Shown piece after piece: positions 1-7,526 of a stretch of DNA of 64,000 nt. How positions within the stretch are numbered: the stretch's first letter is position 1; every line of letters begins with the position of its first letter. The stretch is from Kitasatospora mediocidica KCTC 9733 (lineage in GTDB: Bacteria; Actinomycetota; Actinomycetes; Streptomycetales; Streptomycetaceae), in assembly GCF_000744225.1 (NCBI RefSeq), contig NZ_JQLN01000001.1, forward strand, positions 310,001 to 374,000, given 5' to 3'. Position numbers and translations under genes: made by a program. The notes below the pieces were generated by a model. The model saw only the letters and a program-made list of their open reading frames with translations, ran no database searches and was not told where the DNA came from.

Positions 1-2
1 CG

Positions 3-287
3 GCGGGCGGCTGGTGGTTCCACCTGCGGCGCTGCGCCCAGTGCGGGCACATCGGCTGCTGCGACTCCTCCCCCGCCCAGCACGCCACCGCGCACTGGAC
101 GTCCACCGGCCACCCCCTGATCCAGAGCTTCGAACCGGGTGAGGACTGGTTCTGGGACTACGGCGCCAACGCCCTCTACGAAGCCGGTCCCGAGCTGGCG
201 CCCCCGGTCAGCCACCCCGCCGACCAGCCGACGCCGGGTCCGGCCGACCGGCTCCCGCCGGACTGGACGAGCAAGCTGCACAGCTGA
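3..287 (+). CDS. UBP-type zinc-finger protein (5' end outside window)
   Basis: The frame is open from the window edge and encodes the last 94 residues of a protein. Visible are CAQCGHIGCCD, a following histidine-rich stretch (QHATAHW, TGHP) and the FEPGEDWFWDY block, all typical of the small bacterial proteins with a ubiquitin-hydrolase-type zinc finger. The Cys and His residues would bind zinc. The first CxxC pair and the start codon lie upstream of the window. The cellular role of this family in actinobacteria is unknown to me. Confidence 0.8.
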   Translation, partial: AGGWWFHLRRCAQCGHIGCCDSSPAQHATAHWTSTGHPLIQSFEPGEDWFWDYGANALYEAGPELAPPVSHPADQPTPGPADRLPPDWTSKLHS

Positions 288-415
288 ACGGGAGCCTCCC
301 CCGATTCCAGCGCACGGCAGCCGAGCTGACCGAACTGGGACGGCAACTCTACGAACTGCTCGCGCAGTTCCCCGGATATGTCGCCGCTCAGGTCGGCTGG
401 GATCCGGAATGACTC

Positions 416-601
416 GTGGACCCCGCTGAGCTCCGCAACGAGTGGTCGGCCGAACTGAGCGACGGCAGCCTCCACGGGCTCGTGCTCTGCGACAAGCTGC
501 ACGCGGAACTGGGCCTGAGCGCCGACTACGAAGTGTTCCAGCCCGGATACCGATGGATACCGTATCGCGGGGAGGGGCCGAGCGGGTTCACGGCCGACTG
601 A
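416..601 (+). CDS. hypothetical protein, 61 aa
   Basis: A short GTG-start frame encodes a 61-residue acidic protein with balanced composition (DPAELRNEW..., GYRWIPYRG). This does not look like a shadow of a GC-rich gene. It follows the zinc-finger gene. Another coding-like stretch (about 263-412, ending QVGWDPE) lies between the two in a different frame without a convincing start. I do not recognise either, and one may be a remnant of the other's gene. Confidence 0.35.
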   Translation: MDPAELRNEWSAELSDGSLHGLVLCDKLHAELGLSADYEVFQPGYRWIPYRGEGPSGFTAD

Positions 602-693
602 CGAAACAAGCCCGGCCCAGGCCGACTTCGCGGTCCCGGTCGAGGCAGCGTGCCATGCTGACCGACGATCACCATCCATCGGAGGAGGACCTC

Positions 694-1098
694 ATGGCGG
701 ACCTGGACACCCAGCCGACCGGCACGTTCACGTTGGTCTCGGACGACAACTACGACGAGTACCTCAGGGCCCGAGGCGCCGACGCGGTCATGATCGAGCT
801 GGCCCGGTCGGTCAAGCCGACCGTCACGATCGCCGTCGAGGGGGGCTCGGTGAGGTTCACCGTGGGGAGCGCCGTCAAGACCCTGGTGTGGGAGTTCACG
901 CCCGGCCAGGAGCAGCAGATCGAGCTGATGAACGGCACTTCGGTCAAGGCGGTCCTGACGAGCGAGCGCGGACAGTGGATCATCAGAGAGCTGGGGAGCC
1001 CCGACACCGTCCAGGTGTGGGAGATGGCCGACGGCGAACTGAGGAGCACGCTGACCTACGGAGACGTCGGATGCGTCCGCACCTACGCGGCCGCGTGA
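694..1098 (+). CDS. FABP/lipocalin-like lipid-binding protein
   Basis: 134 residues, almost exactly the length of animal intracellular fatty-acid-binding proteins. The start is set by GGAGGAGG 6 bases upstream of ATG. The layout follows the FABP family: G-TFTLVSDDNYDEYLRARG at the N-terminus, KPTVTI near residue 41, a run of alternating strands, and GDVGCVRTY at the end. Arg129-x-Tyr131 matches the R-x-Y pair that holds the fatty-acid carboxylate in animal FABPs. No signal peptide is present, so it should be cytosolic. It would bind a fatty acid or similar ligand. Ligand and role are inferred from the family only, and the gene stands alone between an unknown gene and an MFS pump. Confidence 0.72.
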   Translation: MADLDTQPTGTFTLVSDDNYDEYLRARGADAVMIELARSVKPTVTIAVEGGSVRFTVGSAVKTLVWEFTPGQEQQIELMNGTSVKAVLTSERGQWIIRELGSPDTVQVWEMADGELRSTLTYGDVGCVRTYAAA

Positions 1099-1230
1099 CA
1101 CATCTTCTGGAGTGGCCGGGGATCTTCTCCTCGGCCACGGCGTTCGGCGGCTGACCGGCCGCTTCGGTCCGGGCGGCCTACGGTGGAAGGGATGTGCGAC
1201 CCCGTCGTCGATCCCGCAGGTGAGGCAGCC

Positions 1231-2478
1231 ATGACGAACCCCGCCGGCGCCCCGACCACGCAGGCGGCCGACCCGCGCCCGGAGCGGCGGGCCCGGTGGT
1301 CGGCCGCCGCCGTGGCCTTCGCCTTCTGGACCACGATGGCCGGCACCACCGCGCCGACGCCGCTGTATCCGCTCTACCAGGAGGCGTTCGGGCTCACCGC
1401 GTTCACCGTCACGGTGGTCTTCGCCGTCTACGCGCTCGGCGTGGTGGCGGGGCTGTTGCTCTTCGGACGGCTCTCCGACCAGGTGGGCCGCCGTCCGGTC
1501 CTGATGGGCGCGACGCTGGTGGCGATGGCCGCCGCCACCGTTCTGCTGCTGACGCGGAACCTCCCGGTGATGCTCGTCGGGCGGGTCCTGTCGGGGTTTG
1601 CCGCTGCCCTGATCACCGGGGCCGCCACCGCCGCGCTCAGCGAGGTCATCCCGCCCGGCGGCCGGATCCGCCCGGCGACCGCGGCGCTGGTGGCCAATAT
1701 GGGCGGCCTGGCCGGCGGCACGCTGCTGGCCGGCATCCTGGCCGACCTGGCGCCGGCGCCGCTGCGCACCCCGTGGGCCGTCCTGCTGGTCCTCTCCGCG
1801 ATCGCGCTGGCCGGGGTCGCCGCCACCCGGGAGAGTTCCGCGCAGCGCCCGGGGTTCGCCCTCCGGGTGCAGGCGCTGCGGATCCCGGCCGGGATCCGCC
1901 CGGCCTTCCTGCGGGCGGCGATGGCCACCGGCGCGGGCTTCGCCGTGCTGGGCGTGCTGACCGCCGTCACCGGGCTGTTCCTGGGCGGCGAGCTGCACCT
2001 GCACAGTCACTCGCTCACCGGCCTGGTGGTCGCCGCCGCCTTCGCCTGCACGGCACTGGGCCAGCCGCTGGGCCGCGCCATCCCGGCCGGGCGCGCCCTG
2101 CCCACCGCGTGCCTGGGCCTGGTCGCGGGCGCCGCGCTGATCGCCACCGCGATGGCCACCACCGCGCTCGCGCCACTGATCCTGGGCGCTGCGGTGAACG
2201 GCCTGGCCACCGGCGTCGCGATGGCCGACGGCCTGACCACGATCACCACCCGCACCGCGCCCGGGGAGCGCGGGGAGGCCGTCTCGACCTTCTTCGCGAT
2301 CCTCTACACCATGCTCGCGCTGCCCGCGATCGGCGTCGGCGTGCTGATCCGCGCCACCAGCCTGCGGCCGGCGGGCGAGGTCTTCAGCGCCCTGGTGGCC
2401 GCGCTCGCACTGGCCGTCCTGCTCAGCCTGACGCGCGCGGGCGGCGACCACCCGAACCAGGACGCCCGGGCAGGGTAG
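1231..2478 (+). CDS. MFS transporter
   Basis: 415 residues with about 12 hydrophobic segments. Motif A is seen as GRLSDQVGRRPV between helices 2 and 3, and the first helix carries the TTAPTPLYPLYQ sequence common in drug/metabolite efflux MFS proteins of actinobacteria. The ATG at 1231 was chosen because the protein then begins just before the first helix; the longer in-frame extension is not family-like. It is an integral membrane secondary transporter, probably proton-coupled export. Its substrate cannot be told from the sequence or neighbours. Confidence 0.85.
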   Translation: MTNPAGAPTTQAADPRPERRARWSAAAVAFAFWTTMAGTTAPTPLYPLYQEAFGLTAFTVTVVFAVYALGVVAGLLLFGRLSDQVGRRPVLMGATLVAMAAATVLLLTRNLPVMLVGRVLSGFAAALITGAATAALSEVIPPGGRIRPATAALVANMGGLAGGTLLAGILADLAPAPLRTPWAVLLVLSAIALAGVAATRESSAQRPGFALRVQALRIPAGIRPAFLRAAMATGAGFAVLGVLTAVTGLFLGGELHLHSHSLTGLVVAAAFACTALGQPLGRAIPAGRALPTACLGLVAGAALIATAMATTALAPLILGAAVNGLATGVAMADGLTTITTRTAPGERGEAVSTFFAILYTMLALPAIGVGVLIRATSLRPAGEVFSALVAALALAVLLSLTRAGGDHPNQDARAG

Positions 2479-2556
2479 ACAGCGTCGGTCGCGCACTCCG
2501 CCCGCGCGCTGGCGTGTGCCCGGCCTACGGGTGGTAAGCCTGGGTGATCGAGGTGA

Positions 2557-3039
2557 TCACATTCTGGCTGTTGGCCGTGATGAGGTACTGATTGTTGAAT
2601 CGGTCCCCTGCGCCACGATGGCGTCGGCGCCCACGTCCACGGCCAGCCTGGCCTCGTCCAGATCGGCGACCTGGACGATCAGAGCCGCGTCCGTCCGGCG
2701 GATCTGGTCGACGAACGGCCTCGGGTCGCCGAAGGACAACATCACCGCCGCAGGGTTGAACTCCAGCGCGTGCTGCACCGCGCCGGCATCGATCGCCCAG
2801 GCCAGAAAGCCGACACCCCACGGCTGGTCGGTGCTCTCCGAGACGATCGGCAGTTCGCGCTCCAGCCAAGCCCGGTCCCAGTACGCACCGCCCAGCAGCC
2901 CGAGGCCGCCTGCCTGGGAGACGGCCGCAGCCGGCGCGCCCCCGGCCGAGCCACCCATCGGTGCCAGCACGATCGGGTGCCGCACACCCAGCAACTCCGT
3001 CAACTCTGTTCCGTCAGCAGTGGAAAACGCGGTCATCAT
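2557..3039 (-). pseudogene. truncated nitronate monooxygenase-family gene
   Basis: The frame starts well (GGAGA before ATG) and reads like a 2-nitropropane dioxygenase/nitronate monooxygenase: TIM-barrel start LLGVRHPIVLAPMGG, then GLGLLGG, FVDQIRRTDAALIVQVADLDEA and VDVGADAIVAQGT. It loses similarity exactly where the conserved EAGGH flavin-binding motif should follow, at about residue 147, and stops at 160. Family members are about 320-360 residues, so the C-terminal half is gone. In another frame the adjoining bases 2525-2600 encode a peptide ending SITQAYHP that looks like the tail of an unrelated gene, suggesting a deletion junction near 2600. Confidence 0.7.
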
Positions 3040-3086
3040 TTCTCCGGTCTGGATCTGACACGTGGTCGCCAGGTGGCGGTCCGGCC

Positions 3087-3857
3087 TCAGCCGCCGTAGC
3101 GCCGCTGCCTGGCGGCGAAACTTCGTACGGCGCGCAGGAAATCGATCTCGCGGAACGCGGGCCAGTAGGCCTCGCAGAAGTACAGCTCCGAGTAAGCGCT
3201 CTGCCAGAGGAGGAAGTTCGACAGGCGCTGTTCGCCGCTGGTGCGGATGACCAGGTCGGGGTCGGGCTGGCCGGCGGTGTACAGATGCGGTGTGATGTCG
3301 TCGACGGTCAGGGTGTCGGCGACATCGGTCAGTGACCCGCCGGCCTCGGCCCGCTCGTACATCAGCTCGCGCAGGGCGTCGATGACCTCCTGCCGGCCGC
3401 CGTAGCCGACGGCGAGGGTGACGTGGGCTCCGGTGGTGCAGGTGCGGGTCGCCTCGACCGCCTCCTTGAGCGCGCGGGCGGTGCTGTCGGGCAGGGCGTC
3501 GAGCATTCCGGCGAGGTGGACCTGCCATCGGGCGTTCGGCCTGGTGAGTCGGTCGGCCACCACCTGTTCGATCAGCTGCATCAGGAAGGCGACCTCGGTG
3601 TCGCCGCGGCGCTGGAGGTTCTCGGTCGAGCAGAGGAATACGGTGATGTGCTTGATCTCGAGTGCCTCGCACCAGGAAAGGACCTCCTCGACGTGCTCGG
3701 CGCCCACCTTGTGGCCGAGGCTGGGGTTGGCCAGGCCCATCTGCCGGGCCCAGCGGCGGTTGCCGTCCATGATCAGACCTACGTGCTTGGGTAGGGGGCC
3801 CGTCATGACCTGGCGGCGCAGGCGGCGGGTGTAGAGGGTGCGGAGCAGGTCAGGCAT
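3087..3857 (-). CDS. uppS: cis-prenyltransferase (undecaprenyl diphosphate synthase family)
   Basis: 256 residues. The diphosphate-binding signature KHVGLIMDGNRRWA is near residue 25, followed by TVFLCSTENLQR, VGYGGRQEVIDA and the C-terminal substrate block DLVIRTSGEQRLSNFLLWQSAYSELYF with the W-P-x-F-x-x-D end. It condenses isopentenyl diphosphate onto an allylic diphosphate in the Z configuration, giving short or long polyprenyl diphosphates. The length fits UppS or the shorter Z-farnesyl diphosphate synthases, which sequence alone does not separate. Actinobacteria usually carry more than one copy. It lies near a polyprenol-phosphate sugar transferase (6253-7011), which may be functionally linked. 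Confidence 0.88.
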   Translation of the reverse strand: MPDLLRTLYTRRLRRQVMTGPLPKHVGLIMDGNRRWARQMGLANPSLGHKVGAEHVEEVLSWCEALEIKHITVFLCSTENLQRRGDTEVAFLMQLIEQVVADRLTRPNARWQVHLAGMLDALPDSTARALKEAVEATRTCTTGAHVTLAVGYGGRQEVIDALRELMYERAEAGGSLTDVADTLTVDDITPHLYTAGQPDPDLVIRTSGEQRLSNFLLWQSAYSELYFCEAYWPAFREIDFLRAVRSFAARQRRYGG

Positions 3858-4047
3858 GAGCACCGTCCAAATGGTTGAGGGTGATCGGCAGTTCGGGCGG
3901 GACCGAGTGCACGGTCTGCGCACGGACGGTTGGGCCTGCCGGGGCCGGAGACGGCAAGTCCGGGGCGGTGGCGGGCGACCGGCCACGACGACCGGCCGCC
4001 CAGCGAGAGGGTTCACAGCTCCTGGCGCTGTGCGTGGGGGCTGAGCT

Positions 4048-4836
4048 TCAGTTGACTGACGGCAGGTCGCGCAAGTCGCGCAGGGTCCCCGCGCACACGG
4101 CTGTCAACAGCAGCAGGCCCACGCCTACGGTGGCGCCGAGCAGATGGAAGCTGCTGTCGGCCGCCGAGACTCCGAGGATGGTCGCGCCGCCGGTCGCGCT
4201 GGCGGCGGCCAGCGTCCAGACGCCGGCGCGCAGCCGTCCAGCGTGCGGCGGCACGACCGCGTCCGCGCCGACGCCGGTGAAGATCCGGGGGATCTGGATC
4301 GCGCCCAGTCCCAGCGCGATCCACCAGCCGGCGAGCACGGCGGCCCGCAGGGTAGACGGCGAGGCCATCGGGTCGATGCCACCGTGCACGACGGTCACCA
4401 CGCTCGTGCCGAGCACCGTCGGCACGGTGAGGCGCCGAACGGCCCACCACAGCAGCGTGATCGTGGCACTCATGGTCGGCCGGGGCCGGGGTGCGACCAG
4501 CGCGATCCCGAGCAACAACAGAGCGGTGCAGCCGTGCATGATCCCGCTGCGGGCGAGACCGGACGACAGCGGGTCGCCCTGTTCGGCCGTGAGGTGGCTG
4601 AGGAACCAGGCGGCGAGCGCGACCGTGATTCCCATGGTCGCGATTCGCCTCTGCCGCTGCGCCGGGGAGTCGGCCGGCCAGAGCGCCGGGTGCAGCCACA
4701 TGTCGACGATGCCCACGATCAGGTTGGGCCACGACTTCCAGCCCGCGCCCCGGGCCTCGTCCTCCACCATGGTGCCCCAGCGCTCGCGGAAGGCGTCCGG
4801 GTAGAGCCTGACCAGGCTTCGGGCGACGACGCTCAC
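4048..4836 (-). CDS. membrane protein coupled to PadR regulator
   Basis: 262 residues beginning with a cytosolic stretch (RLYPDAFRERWGTMVEDEARG) typical of PadR-linked membrane proteins of actinobacteria, followed by about seven hydrophobic segments. Its ATG overlaps the stop of the PadR gene by 4 bases, so the two are translationally coupled. No enzymatic motif is seen. By analogy with other PadR-membrane pairs it may act in envelope stress or drug response; this is inference. Confidence 0.7.
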   Translation of the reverse strand: MSVVARSLVRLYPDAFRERWGTMVEDEARGAGWKSWPNLIVGIVDMWLHPALWPADSPAQRQRRIATMGITVALAAWFLSHLTAEQGDPLSSGLARSGIMHGCTALLLLGIALVAPRPRPTMSATITLLWWAVRRLTVPTVLGTSVVTVVHGGIDPMASPSTLRAAVLAGWWIALGLGAIQIPRIFTGVGADAVVPPHAGRLRAGVWTLAAASATGGATILGVSAADSSFHLLGATVGVGLLLLTAVCAGTLRDLRDLPSVN

Positions 4837-5132
4837 GCCGGGTTCACCCCCAGGCGCCGCAGCCCGGCGTTCGCCACCCGGGCCATGGTACGCAGTTCGT
4901 GTTCCAGCACCTCACGGCCGAGGGGTGTGAGCCGTACCGGGCGCTGGCGCCCCTGTCCGTCGAGCGGCTCGATCAGCTGCTTGGACTCCAGCCGGGTCAG
5001 GGCCCCGTACAGGCTGCCGGGCCCAAGCCGCTCCCCGGCCAGCTCCTCGATAGCCGCGTTGATCGCGTAGCCGTGCAGCGGTCCGTCTGCCAGCGCGCAG
5101 AGCACCAGCGTCTGGGCATCGTTGGCTTGCAT
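4833..5132 (-). CDS. PadR-family transcriptional regulator
   Basis: 99 residues from the ATG at 5132, which has AAGGGA 5-8 bases upstream; longer forms would run into the operator region. The winged-helix core is clear: LVLCALADGPLHGYAI, RLGPGSLYGALTRLESKQLI, GRQRPVRLTPLGREVL. PadR proteins are small dimeric repressors. It is transcribed divergently from the membrane protein gene at 5216, and the spacer holds a 17-bp palindrome that is a likely operator for both directions. Confidence 0.88.
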   Translation of the reverse strand: MQANDAQTLVLCALADGPLHGYAINAAIEELAGERLGPGSLYGALTRLESKQLIEPLDGQGRQRPVRLTPLGREVLEHELRTMARVANAGLRRLGVNPA

Positions 5133-5176
5133 GTCGTTCCCTTCGTTCTGACGCCGCACCATACTACGCGACATGA

Positions 5177-5193
5177 ACTACGTGCCACGTAGT
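5177..5193. promoter_or_regulatory. palindromic operator, probable PadR site
   Basis: ACTACGTGCCACGTAGT is a 17-bp inverted repeat (ACTACGTG / CACGTAGT around one base). It lies 45 bp upstream of the PadR start and 23 bp upstream of the divergent membrane protein start. Further TACTA / GTAGTA words flank it. PadR operators are usually dyads with TAC/GTA arms, so autorepression and control of the divergent operon are likely. Confidence 0.6.
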
Positions 5194-5215
5194 ACGCGGT
5201 GTGTACTATCGCGCC

Positions 5216-6256
5216 ATGCGCGAGAACATGACGCACCATCACATCCAAGTCCTGCCTGTCGGACACCGCGCGCGGCCGGCGACAGCTGCGGCGCTGTGGA
5301 CCTCCCTCGGGAGCGCCGGTGTCCTCACGGTGTTCGCCTACGTCACGACGCAAGTGCACGTCGTACGGGCGGGCAGCCCCTGGCAGAGCGACCCGTACGA
5401 CACGGTCGTCACCTTCACGATGTTCTTCGTCCCGCTGCTCGGCTCGGCCGGCGCGGTGCGGGCGCTGCTGTGCCGCCGCGACGAACCGCTGCCGCTGTAC
5501 CGGGTGGAGCAGTTGCTGCGGGCCGCGCTGGTCTGCACGCTGCTCGTGGCGGCAACGGCCGCCACCGACTGGGCGGCCGTGGCCGCACGCGCGGACCGTG
5601 AGCTCTGGAACCGCGGCACACCCTGGCTGATCGCCTCACTGGTGCCACTCACCGGGGTGGCGGTCGCGGGGCTGCTGCTACATCGGCGAGCGGTCCGACT
5701 GCTGCCGAAGCCGCCCGACGGGGGCCGCCACCGACCGGATGGGGACTGGCTCGACGACATCGCACCCCTGGCGGACGCACTCGCACGCCACTCGCACGCG
5801 GTGCGCGGACTCGCTGCCGGGGCCGACTGGAGCCACGTGCTCGTCTTCGTCCGCCGCCGATTCACCGCGCTCGCTGCGGCGGCCGCCATCGCTGCGGGCC
5901 TGTTGGTCGCCACAGGGCTGGCGCTGGGCGAGGGTTGGCCCGGACCGCTGCTCTACGCCGTCGAAACCACCGTGTTCGCGGGCGGCACCTTCGCCTTCCT
6001 GGGGATCTGCAACAGCGTCCTTCGGCTCGCTGCACCCCGCACCGCGCCGAAAGCACGACGGGCCGCCCGGACAGCCGGCACCGTGGGGACGGCGACCCTG
6101 CCGGTCCTGCTGGCACTGCGGGACGCGATGTGGCGCGCCCTGGGGCTCGGCAGCCAGGTCGACTCCGTCGGACAGTTGGCGGCCGCCACACTCGCCGGCG
6201 CACTGTTCACAGGCGCCATCGCCTTCGGCGTGACGCTGATCGGAGCCGCAGAATGA
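5216..6256 (+). CDS. multi-pass membrane protein
   Basis: 346 residues from the ATG at 5216 (an ATG at 5228 is an alternative). Seven to nine hydrophobic segments are seen, with a hydrophilic middle section around residues 165-215. I do not recognise a family. The stop overlaps the ATG of the downstream glycosyltransferase (ATGA), so the two are translationally coupled and probably work together. The palindrome just upstream suggests PadR control. Confidence 0.6.
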   Translation: MRENMTHHHIQVLPVGHRARPATAAALWTSLGSAGVLTVFAYVTTQVHVVRAGSPWQSDPYDTVVTFTMFFVPLLGSAGAVRALLCRRDEPLPLYRVEQLLRAALVCTLLVAATAATDWAAVAARADRELWNRGTPWLIASLVPLTGVAVAGLLLHRRAVRLLPKPPDGGRHRPDGDWLDDIAPLADALARHSHAVRGLAAGADWSHVLVFVRRRFTALAAAAAIAAGLLVATGLALGEGWPGPLLYAVETTVFAGGTFAFLGICNSVLRLAAPRTAPKARRAARTAGTVGTATLPVLLALRDAMWRALGLGSQVDSVGQLAAATLAGALFTGAIAFGVTLIGAAE

Positions 6257-7011
6257 CGATGGCACACGGATTCCCGAAGGTCACGGTCGTCGTCCCGACC
6301 TACAACGAGCGGGACAACCTGCCCCGGCTCGTCGGCATGCTCCTCGCCCTGCGGCTGCCGAACCTGCATGTACTCGTGGTCGACGACAACTCTCCGGACG
6401 GCACGGGTGACGTCGCCGACAAACTGTCACTCGAATCCTCGGGGATCGTCGGGGTGTTGCACCGCACCGAGAAGGACGGACTGGGCCGCGCCTACATCGC
6501 CGGCATCACCCGTGCACTCGACGAGGGCGCCGACATCGTGATTCAGATGGACGCCGACCTCTCCCACCCGGCGGAGGCCGTCCCCGAAATGGTGGCCGCT
6601 CTGTCCAGCACGGACGCGGCAGCGGTGATCGGGTCCCGCTACGTGCCGGGCGGCTCGGTCGCCGCAGAATGGCCGTGGCACCGCCGGGCGTTGTCCGCGT
6701 GGGCGAACCTGTACGTCAACACCATCCTGCACCTGCGAGTGAAGGACGCGACGGCCGGCTTCAAAGCGTGGCGAGCGGAGACCCTGCGAAAGATCCACGT
6801 CCATTCGATCCGGAGCAACGGCTATGCGTTCCAGGTCGAGATGAACCACCGGACGGTCAGGCAGGGCCTGCGCATCGCCGAGATTCCAATCCGATTCGAG
6901 GAACGGAACGCCGGCAGCTCGAAGATCAGCCTTGGGGTGCAGATCGAATCCGCCCTCATGCCGTGGAAACTACTGTTCGACAGACACGCTGACAATACCC
7001 GCTGCCGGTAG
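6253..7011 (+). CDS. GT2 polyprenol-phosphate sugar transferase (DPM-like)
   Basis: 252 residues. GT-A fold motifs are seen in order: VVVPTYNERDNL at about 11, VVDDNSPDGTGD with the nucleotide-binding aspartates, GLGRAYIAG, QMDADLSHPAE (DxD-type metal site) and GSRYVPGG. The C-terminal NGYAFQVEM and IRFEERNAGSSKIS are diagnostic of polyprenol monophosphomannose (dolichol-phosphate mannose-like) synthases. It would transfer mannose or a similar sugar from GDP-sugar to a polyprenyl phosphate on the inner membrane face. It is coupled to the membrane protein gene by ATGA overlap. Confidence 0.85.
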   Translation: MTMAHGFPKVTVVVPTYNERDNLPRLVGMLLALRLPNLHVLVVDDNSPDGTGDVADKLSLESSGIVGVLHRTEKDGLGRAYIAGITRALDEGADIVIQMDADLSHPAEAVPEMVAALSSTDAAAVIGSRYVPGGSVAAEWPWHRRALSAWANLYVNTILHLRVKDATAGFKAWRAETLRKIHVHSIRSNGYAFQVEMNHRTVRQGLRIAEIPIRFEERNAGSSKISLGVQIESALMPWKLLFDRHADNTRCR

Positions 7012-7526
7012 TGAGCGGCGCACTGGGAAATGTCTCGATTTCACGGGGAAGGCACTTGTCCCGCGTGCTGCGTGAACGCACGTCAACGAATCGGGTCTGT
7101 TGACCCCTTCCGAACACCCACCACCTGAGCCCTCGAAACCTGCGGGGCTGCTCTGGTGTACCTCGCACCGGGGCGGCCCCGCCCTACTGCCAGCCTCGGG
7201 ACCGGGAGAGCTGAACACAAGCACTTGACAGGGAAGGAGGCCGGCCTTCGAGCCCTGTGGCCGGTGCTGCTTCCGGACCCAGACCGGCAGCGATCCGCAC
7301 TGGCGCTGGGGGGCTGTACTGGGTTTTGGGTGGGGCGGGTGAAGTCTGGGTCTTGACGTGGGACTGCCCCGCGGGCCGTCGAGCTGGGCGTCGAGCAACT
7401 GCCGGGCGGCTAAGCCCGCGGTGGCCTCGGCGGCTGCCGCGGGCTCGGTGATTCGTGACGGGAAGCCCCCGCTGCCCTGCCGAAGTCCCTGTGCGGCGGG
7501 CAGCGGGGGGCCGTGTGCGAGCCGGG
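7012..7526. other. gene-free stretch
   Basis: About 515 bp between the glycosyltransferase stop and the convergent subtilisin-like gene. No frame has convincing composition or start signals. Base composition dips slightly around 7020-7140. No strong hairpin was found. Confidence 0.5.

Noticed and set aside
526..2496. 656-codon open frame on the minus strand
   Set aside because: Arg/Gly/Gln-rich composition without domains, antisense to the FABP-like and MFS genes. A GC-phase shadow.
7156..7356. 66-codon frame in the gap after the glycosyltransferase
   Set aside because: No ribosome site, random-like composition, overlapping equally long frames in other phases.
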